DNA from: Streptomyces xantholiticus | GTDB taxonomy: Bacteria > Actinomycetota > Actinomycetes > Streptomycetales > Streptomycetaceae | Reading direction: 5' to 3' | Assembly (NCBI RefSeq): GCF_014651015.1 | Contig: NZ_BMWB01000001.1 | Span: forward strand, 248,001 to 312,000 | DNA: 64,000 nucleotides | Shown here: positions 34,109-42,620 of the stretch, piece by piece | Position numbering within the stretch: position 1 is the stretch's first letter | How the letters are laid out: each line of letters begins with the position of its first letter | Position numbers and translations under genes: made by a program | Notes under the pieces: generated by a model | What the model was told of the DNA's origin: nothing | Seen by the model: the letters and a program-made list of their open reading frames with translations, nothing else | The model's database searches: none

Positions 34109-35068
34109 ATGACCATTTCGGACCATCTGCAGGAGTGGTACGGCCTGCCCGCGTTCGACTTCCCCGACGCCGAGGCTCAGGCCGCGTCCAAGGCCGCGCT
34201 GCCGGCACCGGAGAGCGTCGCCTGGCGGATCTCCGTCGACTCGTACGACAGCGAGGAGGAGTGGCACGAGGCGTTCGCCCGGTTCACCGCGACGGTGGAC
34301 ACCACACAGGTGCGGGCGCTGATCGTCGGCTCCTGGAGCGAGGCCTACGACTCGTCCCCCGACGACGTCATAGAGGCGCTGACCGGGGCGAAGGACCGAC
34401 TGCCGCGGCTGCGCGGCCTGTTCCTCGGCGACATCACGTTCGAGGAGTGCGAGATCTCCTGGATCAACCAGGGCGAGGTGACGGGGCTGCTCGACGCCTT
34501 CGCCGACCTCGAGGAGTTCGGGGTGCGCGGCGGGCAGGAGCTGGGGTTCTCCGCGGTGAAGCACGAGCGGCTGCGCTCCCTCGTCGTCGAGACGGGCGGC
34601 CTGGACGCGGGCGTGGTCCGCGGCATCGCCGCGAGCGACCTGCCGGCGCTGGAGAATCTCGACCTGTGGCTCGGCACGTCGTGGTACGGGGCGAACGCGG
34701 ACGTGTCGGACCTGGAGCCGTTCCTGTCGGGTACGAGGCTGCCGCGCCTGCGACATCTGGCGCTGCGCAACAGCGAGATACAGGACGAGATCGCCGTCGC
34801 GATGGCCGGCGCACCGGTGGTCGCCCGCCTCGAGATCCTGGATCTGTCGATGGGCACCCTCGGTGACGACGGCGCCGAGGCGCTGCTGAGCGGCCAGCCG
34901 CTGACCCATCTGAAGAAGCTGGATCTGCACCACCACTTCATGAGCGAGACGATGGTGCAGCGCCTGTCCGACGCGCTGGTGCCGGCCGGTGTGGAACTCG
35001 ACGTGTCGGAGTCGCAGAGCGGCAGCTCCGGCGGCAGGGAAGACCGCTACACGGCTGTCGCGGAGTGA
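34109..35068 (+). CDS. STM4015-family leucine-rich-repeat protein
   Basis: A 319-aa protein with irregular leucine-rich repeats, for example LPRLRGLFLGDI, LPALENLDLWLG, LPRLRHLALRNSEI, ARLEILDLSMGTLGDDGAEALL and THLKKLDLHHHF. It starts each operon of the STM4011-STM4015 type known from enterobacteria and actinobacteria. Such repeats usually bind proteins or peptides, so this may be a recognition or scaffold part. ATG 34109 has TGGAG six bases upstream. Its stop overlaps the next start by four bases (GTGA). No function is established for the family. Confidence 0.85.
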   Translation: MTISDHLQEWYGLPAFDFPDAEAQAASKAALPAPESVAWRISVDSYDSEEEWHEAFARFTATVDTTQVRALIVGSWSEAYDSSPDDVIEALTGAKDRLPRLRGLFLGDITFEECEISWINQGEVTGLLDAFADLEEFGVRGGQELGFSAVKHERLRSLVVETGGLDAGVVRGIAASDLPALENLDLWLGTSWYGANADVSDLEPFLSGTRLPRLRHLALRNSEIQDEIAVAMAGAPVVARLEILDLSMGTLGDDGAEALLSGQPLTHLKKLDLHHHFMSETMVQRLSDALVPAGVELDVSESQSGSSGGREDRYTAVAE

Positions 35069-36204
35069 CCGGCTCCGCCTGCCGCCCCGGCCCCCGTCTC
35101 GCGGTCGTCGGCATTCCGACAGGCCGCCGTGTGGCGTTGTTCCAGGACGCGTTGCGTGCCGCGGGCCTGCCCGCCGCGCGGGTGGTGCCCTGGCTCGATG
35201 TGCTGGGCGGCCGGGCGGAGTTCCGGGCGGGCGAGTTGGTGCGGATCGACTCGCCGGGCGAGGACGCCGAGGTGGAAAGGGCGTTGCGCGGCGTCGACGA
35301 CCCGACCCGCGTGGAGGGCACCCGGCTCTGGTACGAGCGGTTCACCGCCGCGGTACTCGAGATCGGGGCGCTGGCGGCGGCCGGCGGGGCTGAACTGCTC
35401 GACGATCCGGCGGGGCTCGCCGTGCTGTTCGACAAGCGGCTGTGTCACGCGGCCCTGTCGGCGGCGGCCGTGCCGGTGCCCGAGTCGCCGACGTCCGGCG
35501 CCGGTCCCGAGGCCGGCGGCTGGGACGATGTGCGCGCGCTGCTGGCGGCGACCGGCCTGCGGCGGGCGTTCGTCAAGCTCGCGCACGGCTCTTCCGCGTC
35601 CGGGGTGCTGGCACTGGAGACGGCGAGCCGAGGCCGGGTACAGGCCACCACCTCGGTGGAACGGGACTCGAGCGGACGCCTCTTCAACAGTCTGCGGGTC
35701 CGGCGCTACAGCGGCGAGCGCGAGGTCGCCGCGCTGATCGACGCACTCGCACCGGACGGTCTGCACATCGAGCGCTGGCTGCCCAAGGCGTCGCAGCACG
35801 GCCGGGTCGCCGATCTGCGGGTGGTGGTGGTCGCGGGCCGTGCCACGCACGCGGTGGTGCGTACGAGCCGCTCCCCCATGACCAATCTCCATCTGGGCGG
35901 CGGGCGCGGCGACCTCGCGGCCGCCCGGGCGGCTACGGAGGCGGCCGGCGGATGCTGGACGGAGACGCTCGCGGTCTGTGAGCGGGCCGCGGAGTGCTTC
36001 CCCGGGCTGTCGCGCGTCGGCGTCGACCTGCTGCCCGCGACGGGCTGGCGTCGTTTCGCCGTCGGGGAGGTCAACGCGTTCGGGGATCTGCTGCCGCGGC
36101 TGACCGGGCTGTCCGGGAGCGGCGCCGAGGGCCTGGACACCTATGCGGCGCAGGTCGCCGCCGTACTGAGCATGACGAGGAACGATCACCGTGCACATGC
36201 CTGA
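35065..36204 (+). CDS. STM4014-family ATP-grasp protein
   Basis: A 379-aa protein with an ATP-grasp fold: the N-terminal pre-ATP-grasp LAVVGIPTGRRVALFQDAL, a phosphate-loop region FVKLAHGSSASGVLALE, a basic RRYSGEREVAALID, and the metal-binding end ...VGVDLLP..FAVGEVNAFGDLLP (Glu/Asn pair typical of ATP-grasp ligases). It probably ligates a carboxylate to an amine using ATP. GTG 35065 overlaps the STM4015 stop by four bases. It is the only ATP-dependent ligase in the operon, so a natural peptide-bond-forming or tagging step is suggested. Confidence 0.82.
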   Translation: MTGSACRPGPRLAVVGIPTGRRVALFQDALRAAGLPAARVVPWLDVLGGRAEFRAGELVRIDSPGEDAEVERALRGVDDPTRVEGTRLWYERFTAAVLEIGALAAAGGAELLDDPAGLAVLFDKRLCHAALSAAAVPVPESPTSGAGPEAGGWDDVRALLAATGLRRAFVKLAHGSSASGVLALETASRGRVQATTSVERDSSGRLFNSLRVRRYSGEREVAALIDALAPDGLHIERWLPKASQHGRVADLRVVVVAGRATHAVVRTSRSPMTNLHLGGGRGDLAAARAATEAAGGCWTETLAVCERAAECFPGLSRVGVDLLPATGWRRFAVGEVNAFGDLLPRLTGLSGSGAEGLDTYAAQVAAVLSMTRNDHRAHA

Positions 36205-37054
36205 CCACGACGCTGTCCATGGCCGGGAGGCCGCGGAGCCGCCCGACATGAACGAGGTCGTCGGGCGGGACGATCTGCTGCTCGTCACGCTCGACACCCT
36301 GCGCTTCGACGTCGCCGCCGAGCTGGCGGCCGAGGGCCGGATCCCCCATCTGGCGCGTCATCTTCCCGGTGGCGTCTGGGAGAAGAGGCACGCGCCGGGC
36401 AGTTTCACCTACGCCTCCCATCAGGCGATGTTCGCGGGTTTCCTGCCCACCCCGGCGACGCAGGGGCCTCATCCGAGGCTGTTCGCCGCCCGGTTCGCGG
36501 GCAGCGAGACGACCGCGGGCCGTACCTTCGTCTTCGACACCCCGGACCTTGTCTCCGCCCTCGCGGGGGCCGGCTACCGCACGGTGTGCATCGGCGGTGT
36601 GGGGTTCTTCAACAAGTTGGGACCGCTGGGCTCCGTGCTGCCGGGTCTGTTCCAGGAGAGCCACTGGGAACCGGAGTTCGGCGTCGCCTCGCCCACGTCG
36701 TTCGAGGCACAGGTGCGGCGGGCGGAGCAGGTGGTGGCCGCGCTGCCGGCCGACCGCAGGCTGTTCCTGTTCGTCAACGTGCCCTCGCTGCACCAGCCCA
36801 ACTGGTTCCATCTGCCCGGCGCCACCCGCGCCGCCGGTGACTCGCGTGCGACGCACGCCGCGGCCCTCGAGTACGTGGACCGCCACATCGGGCGGCTCTT
36901 CGCCGCCGCGAGCAGCCGCCGCCGCTGCTTCGCGATCGTCTGCTCCGACCATGGCACCGCCTACGGCGACGGCGGTTTCACCGGCCACCGGCTCGGCCAC
37001 GAGGCCGTCTGGACGGTCCCCTACGCCCACTTCTTCCTCGAGGCCTCCGCATGA
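36191..37054 (+). CDS. STM4013-family alkaline-phosphatase-fold hydrolase
   Basis: A 287-aa metallo-hydrolase of the alkaline phosphatase/sulfatase superfamily. The metal Asp is in VTLDTLRFD, the nucleophile is the Thr of APGSFTYASHQAMFAG, and the second metal set is CSDHGTAYGDGG with the late His in HRLGH. There is no Cys/Ser-x-Pro-x-Arg sulfatase motif, so a phosphate mono- or diester substrate is more likely. GTG 36191 overlaps the STM4014 stop by 14 bases. There is no signal peptide, so it acts in the cytoplasm. Confidence 0.85.
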   Translation: MHMPDHDAVHGREAAEPPDMNEVVGRDDLLLVTLDTLRFDVAAELAAEGRIPHLARHLPGGVWEKRHAPGSFTYASHQAMFAGFLPTPATQGPHPRLFAARFAGSETTAGRTFVFDTPDLVSALAGAGYRTVCIGGVGFFNKLGPLGSVLPGLFQESHWEPEFGVASPTSFEAQVRRAEQVVAALPADRRLFLFVNVPSLHQPNWFHLPGATRAAGDSRATHAAALEYVDRHIGRLFAAASSRRRCFAIVCSDHGTAYGDGGFTGHRLGHEAVWTVPYAHFFLEASA

Positions 37055-38397
37055 GCACCCCCGTCCCGCAGTTCCTGCCGCGCCCCTACCAGAGCTACGT
37101 ATACGCCTATCCGCACAAGACGGCCTACCGCTCCCTCGGCGACAGCCTGCCCGCGCTGCGCGAGCTGTGGGCGCACGAGCCCAAGGACGCCCTCTCGCTC
37201 TATCTGCACATACCGTTCTGCGAGGTCCGGTGCGGCTTCTGCAACCTGTTCACCAGGATCGGCGCTCCCGACCAGCTGACCGGGCGTTACCTGGACGCGC
37301 TCGACCGCCAGGCAGCCGCGGTGCGCGAGGCGCTCGGGGACGACGGCCCGGTCCGGTTCGCGGCAGCCGCGTTCGGCGGTGGCACACCGACGTTCCTGAC
37401 GGCGGGTGAGTTGGAGCGGCTCTGCGACATCGCGGAGAAGCGGATGGGGGCGGACCTGACGGCGGTGCCGCTCTCCGTCGAGACCTCCCCGGCGACGGCA
37501 ACGGCCGACCGGCTGGCCGTGCTCGCCGAGCGCGGCACGACCCGCGTCAGCATCGGCGTGCAGAGCTTCGTCGACGTGGAGGCGCGGGCCGCGGTCCGTC
37601 CGCAGCGCCGGGCCGACGTCGAGGCCGCGCTCGGCCGGATACGGGACGCCGAGATCCCGGTCCTCAACATCGACCTCATCTACGGCATCGACGGCCAGAG
37701 TGAGCGGACCTGGCTCTCCTCGCTCGACGCCGCCCTCGGCTGGGAGCCGGAGGAGCTGTATCTGTATCCGCTGTACGTACGGCCGCTGACCGGTCTGGGC
37801 CGCCTCGGCGCCGCGGCCGACGCCGCCTGGGACGAGCAGCGGCTGCGGCTGTACCGCACGGGCCGCGATCATCTGCTCGCCCGCGGGTACGAGCAGGTGT
37901 CCATGCGCATGTTTCGCCGCGCCGGCGCCCCGCCCTCCGGCGCCGACGACCACGCTTGCCAGACGGACGGCATGATCGGGCTGGGCTGCGGCGCCCGCTC
38001 CTACACATCTGCCCTGCATTACTCCTTCGACTATGCCGTCGGCATGGGTGAGGTACGGCGCATCATCGACGACTTCACCACCACCATGGACTTCTCCCGC
38101 GCGGAGGTGGGCCGCCGGGTCGACGAGGGCGAGGCGCGCCGCCGCCATCTCCTCCAATCACTGCTGCAGGCGGAGGGTATGGAGGTGGCCGGCTACCGCG
38201 AGCGGTTCGGCGCCGCTCCCGCCGACCACTTTCCGGCGGAGCTGGAGCGGTTCGCCGCGCTCGGCTGGCTTGACTCGGCCGCCGCCCCCGGCCGGTTGCG
38301 GCTGTCTCCGGAGGGACTGGCCCATTCGGACGCCCTGGGTCCCGAGCTGTTCTCGCCCGCGGTGCGCGCCGCGATGGCCGCGTACGAGCCGAAGTGA
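37051..38397 (+). CDS. STM4012-family radical SAM protein (HemW-like)
   Basis: A 448-aa radical SAM enzyme with CX3CX2C at C57, C61 and C64 (LHIPFCEVRCGFCN). The overall layout (AAAFGGGTPTFLTAGELERL, VSIGVQSFVD, LNIDLIYGIDGQS, and the C-terminal RLSPEGLAHSDALGPELF) resembles HemW/coproporphyrinogen-III-oxidase-like proteins, including the C-terminal HemN domain. It is not the normal heme gene, given its fixed place in this operon. ATG 37051 overlaps the STM4013 stop by four bases. HemW-like proteins can act in C-methylation or as methyltransferases; the reaction here is unknown. Confidence 0.88.
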   Translation: MSTPVPQFLPRPYQSYVYAYPHKTAYRSLGDSLPALRELWAHEPKDALSLYLHIPFCEVRCGFCNLFTRIGAPDQLTGRYLDALDRQAAAVREALGDDGPVRFAAAAFGGGTPTFLTAGELERLCDIAEKRMGADLTAVPLSVETSPATATADRLAVLAERGTTRVSIGVQSFVDVEARAAVRPQRRADVEAALGRIRDAEIPVLNIDLIYGIDGQSERTWLSSLDAALGWEPEELYLYPLYVRPLTGLGRLGAAADAAWDEQRLRLYRTGRDHLLARGYEQVSMRMFRRAGAPPSGADDHACQTDGMIGLGCGARSYTSALHYSFDYAVGMGEVRRIIDDFTTTMDFSRAEVGRRVDEGEARRRHLLQSLLQAEGMEVAGYRERFGAAPADHFPAELERFAALGWLDSAAAPGRLRLSPEGLAHSDALGPELFSPAVRAAMAAYEPK

Positions 38398-39335
38398 GCG
38401 GGGCCATGGATCTGACCGTGCTGTACCGGGGCCCGCTCGCCTCGTGCGACTACGACTGCCCCTACTGCCCGTTCGCGAAGCGGCGCGACAGCCGGCAGCA
38501 GCTTCGCGCCGACCGGGCGGCGCTGGAGCGCTTCACGGCGTGGGCCGCGGCGCAGACCGATGACCGGCTGTCGGTGCTGTTCACCCCGTGGGGGGAGGGC
38601 CTGGTCCGCTCCTGGTACAGGAAGGCACTGACCGAGCTGTCGCATCTGCCGCACATCCGCCGGGTGGCGATCCAGACGAACCTCAGCTGCCGCACCGATT
38701 GGACGGCGGACGCGGATCCGGCGAAGCTCGCCCTGTGGTGCACGTATCACCCCGGGCAGACCCCTTATGACCGGTTCATCACCAAGTGTCGGGATCTGAT
38801 GCGGCGGGAGATCCGGTTCAGCGTCGGCATCGTCGGCTTTCCCGCCCACCTCGCGGAGGCGCACAGGCTCCGCGCCGATCTGCCGCCGCACATCTACCTG
38901 TGGGTGAACGCGCCTGAGGGCCACGAGCTCTCCGACGCCGAGGCCGAAGCCTGGACGGAGCTGGACCCGCTGTTCCCCTACAGCCGCCGTCCGCACCGCT
39001 CCGCCGGGCTGCCGTGCCGCACCGGTGAGTCGGTGATCTCGGTGGACGGCGAGGGGACCGTCCGGCGCTGCCACTTCGTCCGCGCCGAGCTGGGCAATCT
39101 CTACGACGGCTCGTACCGCCGCGCGCTGCGCCCCCGGGGGTGCCCGCTCGCCGTGTGCGACTGCCACATCGGCTACGTCCACCTGGAGACGCTGCCGCTG
39201 TACGACGTCTTCGCCGGCGGCGTCCTCGAACGGATCCCCACGTCGATTCCCCCGGCGCACTCCCCGGTGCCCCCCGCGCTTGACCTCCTGCGCGCTCAGA
39301 GCGGTAGCAGGTCCGGGCGCTTGGCCTCCACATGA
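38394..39335 (+). CDS. STM4011-family radical SAM protein
   Basis: A 313-aa radical SAM protein. The cluster is CX3CX2C at C18, C22 and C25 (SCDYDCPYCPFAKR). A further set of cysteines lies near the C-terminus (C208, C226, C250, C255, C257), a spacing fit for a second FeS cluster (SPASM-like), which is common in peptide- or protein-modifying radical SAM enzymes. The start is GTG 38394, overlapping the STM4012 stop by four bases. Its last 40 bases overlap the convergent SGNH-hydrolase gene. It is the final gene of the five-gene operon. Confidence 0.85.
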   Translation: MSGAMDLTVLYRGPLASCDYDCPYCPFAKRRDSRQQLRADRAALERFTAWAAAQTDDRLSVLFTPWGEGLVRSWYRKALTELSHLPHIRRVAIQTNLSCRTDWTADADPAKLALWCTYHPGQTPYDRFITKCRDLMRREIRFSVGIVGFPAHLAEAHRLRADLPPHIYLWVNAPEGHELSDAEAEAWTELDPLFPYSRRPHRSAGLPCRTGESVISVDGEGTVRRCHFVRAELGNLYDGSYRRALRPRGCPLAVCDCHIGYVHLETLPLYDVFAGGVLERIPTSIPPAHSPVPPALDLLRAQSGSRSGRLAST

Positions 39336-40087
39336 TCACCGGAGCTCTCGCCGCGCAACCGCCGCCCGATCCACGGCACCAGGTGCTCACGCGCCCACTG
39401 GATGTCGTCCCGGCGGACCTCCAACGCCCCGCGCGGGGGCAGCGGCGGCCACGGCTGGTCCGGGTCGGCCGGCACCTCCAACCCGAGGACCTGCGCGGCG
39501 CGGAGCGCGACCCGGGTGTGCCCCTCGGGTGACAGATGCAGCCGGTCGGCGTCCCAAGCACGCCGGTCCTGGACGGACTTGAGCGACCACAGGTCCAGCA
39601 CCGGGCAGTCGTAGCGGTCTGCGATGGCCCGCACATGGGCGGTGTACGTGGCGATCCTGCCGCGCAGATGGCGCAGGACCGGCACATCGCGAGTGTCGAA
39701 ACCGGTGGTCACCATGACGGTGCCGACCGAGCCCGCGAGGTCGGCGACGGCCCGCTCGAAGCGTTCGGCCACGTCGTCCGGGTCGGAGCCGGGCCGGATG
39801 ATGTCGTTGCCGCCGGCACAGAAGGTCACGAGGTCGGGTGCGAGCTCGCGCGCCCTCGGCACCTGCTCCTCGACGATCTGGTCGAGAAGCCGCCCACGGA
39901 CGGCGAGATTGGCGTACCGGAAGGAGTGCTCCGGAATGCGGTCGGCGAGCAGGACCGCGAACCGGTCCGCCCACCCGACGAAGCCTCCGTCGGGTCCGGG
40001 GTCGCCCACGCCCTCGGTGAAGCTGTCACCGATCGCCGCGTACGACCCGAATGCGCCACTGTTCTCTGTTCTCGAATCGTCTGCCAC
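39296..40087 (-). CDS. SGNH/GDSL-family hydrolase
   Basis: A 263-aa serine hydrolase. Block I is YAAIGDSFTEGVGDPG (Ser nucleophile in GDS), block III is FCAGGNDII (Asn), and the catalytic Asp/His pair is DRLHLS near residue 195. Typical role: esterase/lipase, often secreted, but no signal peptide is visible, so it is likely cytoplasmic. GTG 40087 starts the conserved part (ADDSR...); GTG 40108 is in frame. It is convergent with the STM4011 gene and probably unrelated to it. Confidence 0.85.
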   Translation of the reverse strand: MADDSRTENSGAFGSYAAIGDSFTEGVGDPGPDGGFVGWADRFAVLLADRIPEHSFRYANLAVRGRLLDQIVEEQVPRARELAPDLVTFCAGGNDIIRPGSDPDDVAERFERAVADLAGSVGTVMVTTGFDTRDVPVLRHLRGRIATYTAHVRAIADRYDCPVLDLWSLKSVQDRRAWDADRLHLSPEGHTRVALRAAQVLGLEVPADPDQPWPPLPPRGALEVRRDDIQWAREHLVPWIGRRLRGESSGDHVEAKRPDLLPL

Positions 40088-40193
40088 GGGAGCACATCTT
40101 TCCTTCACGGATGTGACCTACGCGACCGTAAGGAGGGGTTGACGTGGAGTGATCTTTGCCACCCGTCAAGTTTCGACCAAGCCGGAATACGCG

Positions 40194-40229
40194 GAAGTCC
40201 CCGCTCCGCCGGTGCGGAACGGGGACTTC
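40194..40229 (-). terminator. Terminator of the LysM/M23 peptidase gene
   Basis: GAAGTCCCCGCTCCGC pairs with GCGGAACGGGGACTTC (15 of 16 positions) over a 4-base loop, 32 bases after the stop at 40261. A strong hairpin on the minus-strand transcript. Confidence 0.8.
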
Positions 40230-40260
40230 GCGACAATTGCCGGACGGCGTGCCGCAGGTA

Positions 40261-41208
40261 TCAGACGGAGACTCCGTGCTCGCGCAGATAGGCCAGCGGG
40301 TCGATGTCCGAGCCGTAGGACGGACCGGTGCGCACCTCGAAGTGCAGGTGGGGACCGGAGGAGTTGCCCGTGGAGCCGGACAGACCGATCTGCTGGCCGC
40401 CGGTCACGGACTGGCCGGTGGAGACGGCCAGGGAGGAGAGGTGGGCGTACTGGGAGTAGGTGCCGTCCGAGTGCTGGATGACGACCTCGTTGCCGTACGA
40501 GCCGCCCCATCCGGCGGAGACGACGGTGCCCGCACCGATGGCCTTGACGGAGGTGCCCGAGGAGGCGGCGAAGTCCACGCCGGTGTGGTAGCCGCTGGAC
40601 CACATGGCGCCGGAGGCGCGGTACGGCGTGGTGACGGCGGCGTCGACCGGAGCGGTGAACCCGGAGGAGGACGCGGGGGCCGAGGCCTCCTTCGCGGGAG
40701 CTTCCTTTGCGGGAGCCTGCTTCGCGGGAGCCTGCTTCTCCGGCGCCTCGGGCTCGGGCGCGGCGGACCGCGAGTCGTCACGCGAGGGGCGGGTCTGGGA
40801 CTCCGAGCGGGGCTCGGGGTCGTTCTTCGCCTTGGACTTCGCGCCGATCGTCAGCTCCAGACCCGGGTGGATCAACGAGGGGTCGGAACCGATGGCGCGG
40901 CGGTTGTCGTTGAAGAGCTGCTTCCAGCCGCCGCGGACGTTCTGCTCTTCGGCGATCTGCGACAGGCAGTCGCCGGCGACGACGGTGTACGTCTTGGGGG
41001 CCTTCTTGGCGGCCGGCAGGGCCGACTCGGCGACTGCCGGGGCAGCGGCCTTGTGCGGCGCGGCGGCCGGAGCCGCCGCCGGGGCGGCGGTGGCGGTCGT
41101 GGCGCCGAACAGCGGGAGCGCGATGGCGGCGCCGCCCGTACCGGCGACGACGAAGCCGCGGGTGAGGGGGTTGGACTTGGGACGACGGTGCTTACCCTTT
41201 GCGGGCAT
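40261..41208 (-). CDS. LysM/M23-family cell-wall metallopeptidase
   Basis: A 315-aa secreted peptidase. The N-terminus is a long signal sequence (RGFVVAGTGGAAIALPLFG ending ATAAPAA). A LysM-like domain follows (TYTVVAGDCLSQIAEEQN...), then an Ala/Pro/Lys-rich linker with repeated KEAPAKEA-type units, and an M23 domain with the zinc motif HTGVDFAA (His, Asp), AHLSS and the active-site GPHLHFEV. M23 enzymes cut peptidoglycan cross-bridges. ATG 41208 has GAGAGG eight bases upstream, which lies at the 3' edge of a c-di-AMP riboswitch. Confidence 0.92.
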   Translation of the reverse strand: MPAKGKHRRPKSNPLTRGFVVAGTGGAAIALPLFGATTATAAPAAAPAAAPHKAAAPAVAESALPAAKKAPKTYTVVAGDCLSQIAEEQNVRGGWKQLFNDNRRAIGSDPSLIHPGLELTIGAKSKAKNDPEPRSESQTRPSRDDSRSAAPEPEAPEKQAPAKQAPAKEAPAKEASAPASSSGFTAPVDAAVTTPYRASGAMWSSGYHTGVDFAASSGTSVKAIGAGTVVSAGWGGSYGNEVVIQHSDGTYSQYAHLSSLAVSTGQSVTGGQQIGLSGSTGNSSGPHLHFEVRTGPSYGSDIDPLAYLREHGVSV

Positions 41209-41218
41209 GGCGCATTCC

Positions 41219-41397
41219 TCTCCGGCGCCTGCGAGGTGAGCTGTCGGGTTCGGGCTGGAGATGCCCGGTCGCGCATATTGCTCGACTTCACCCCAAGCCG
41301 TCCGAATTTTCCGGAATCGGCGTACTACCTGGGTCCCCCGCTCCTGCCACACGTGGGTGGGTTCGAATTCCGGCCGGCGGCAGGATTAGGCGGTCCG
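41219..41397 (-). promoter_or_regulatory. ydaO-type c-di-AMP riboswitch
   Basis: The minus-strand leader of the M23 gene contains the conserved blocks of the ydaO aptamer in order: GGACGGACCGCCTAATCCTG, CAGGAGCGGGGGACCCA, GGGGTGAA, CGGGCATCTCC, CCCGAACCCGACAGCT, CACCTCGCAGGCG and a final GGAGAGGA that contains the ribosome site. In Streptomyces the same element precedes rpfA and other resuscitation-factor/cell-wall-hydrolase genes, switching them off when c-di-AMP is high. The boundaries given are approximate. Confidence 0.9.
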
Positions 41398-42620
41398 TCC
41401 GGATTGAGCGTGACCGTAGGTGAGTAGGGCAGTCATGGACAAGCCGCAATTTTCCGCGATCAATGGAAAGCATTGAATCACTCGGGCATTTCCGGTCACC
41501 CTCCGTGGACGACGCCCCTTCAATTACCTTGCTGCCCAAGGAATTCATCGCCCGGCTCCCGCCACACAACGTCACGGATATGACGCTGCTCACCAACCGG
41601 AACCCATCTCCCCTGCTTACGGGGCACGTTATACCGAACCAGCCAATTCGGACAGAAGCAGCATTTGACCCTCTAGTTCCGTAAAGGGGATTCGGCGAAA
41701 ACGGATCATCTCCGCCACAGCATCTGGCGCCCGCGACCATCGCACAGCGTGGCGCCGGGATCCCCCTCCAGCTCGGTGTGGAGTCCGTCCATGGCGCAGC
41801 AGCGCCCCACCCCGATGGACGGCTCCGGTGTCCACGTATGCGTGAGTGGCCGCCGGGCCGATGGGCCACAGCCGGAGCGCCGGCGGCAGCGCCGTGGCGC
41901 AGCGCTTCCAGCGGCGCGAAAACGACCGTCTCGTCGCCCGGACGTACCGCACGGCGCTGGGCCCGCCTCCGGAGTCGGCAGTGGGTACGGCTCGCCGTAC
42001 GGGAACTGTCCGCATTGACCATCTACGGCTCCGCACGGATGCCGAAATGCCTGCCGGGCGCGTGCACTTCACGGGCGAGCGGCGCCGGCTCTCGGGGAAG
42101 CGGTCCGGATTCGGTGTCTGCGTGCGGACCGGCGGCACCGGGCACACGAAGGAGGACCGCCTGCGACGGGGAACTCCTCACGGCGGTCCAGCGGGGACTC
42201 GAAGGCCCCCCGGGGCTTCCGGCCCCTGCGCCGCCGGCGCTTCGACGGCGGCACTTCGGCGTCGCCGTCGGCGGGGCGTCGGCGGCGGCGGGGCGTCGGC
42301 GGCGGTGACGTGCGTCCCCCGGCGCAGAGGTCAGCTCGTCCACGTCGGCGAGGGGAAAGCGCACTCACGAGCCCGGAGAGGACCCGCATACGCCCCATTT
42401 GCCGACGCTCTCGGCCACCCCACCCCTCAGATTTTCACAGAATCAAACAGCCTCGAACATCAGGGCGGGAGCCTGGCAGCCGCAACGCCATGGAGTCGCG
42501 GAGGGTGTCAACCCCCTTACCCCAAGGCCAAGATGATTGCCTGATGAATCCGTGTCGTATGGTCGAGGCCGCTCCGTCGTCGGCGAGCAGCGCCGGCCAC
42601 TGTCCCCCGAAGGAGTCCCC
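41398..42620. other. Long unassigned intergenic region
   Basis: About 1.2 kb. An AT-richer stretch spans 41420-41700 and could hold promoters for the riboswitch gene and for the phosphatase. A 73-codon plus frame at 41463-41684 has no ribosome site and no homology I recognise. On the minus strand, 41629-42147 ends with a protein-like tail (AEMIRFRRIPFTELEGQ) that may be a gene remnant. Bases 42210-42310 are a simple GCGGCG/GGCGTC repeat. I name no gene here. Confidence 0.4.

Noticed and set aside
41463..41684. 73-codon ORF in an AT-richer patch, considered as a small-peptide or RiPP precursor gene
   Set aside because: No ribosome site, no Cys or leader-core pattern, and no modifying gene beside it.
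42210..42310. GCGGCG/GGCGTC-rich segment considered as a functional repeat
   Set aside because: Looks like simple-sequence drift in very high-GC DNA without symmetry or conservation evidence.
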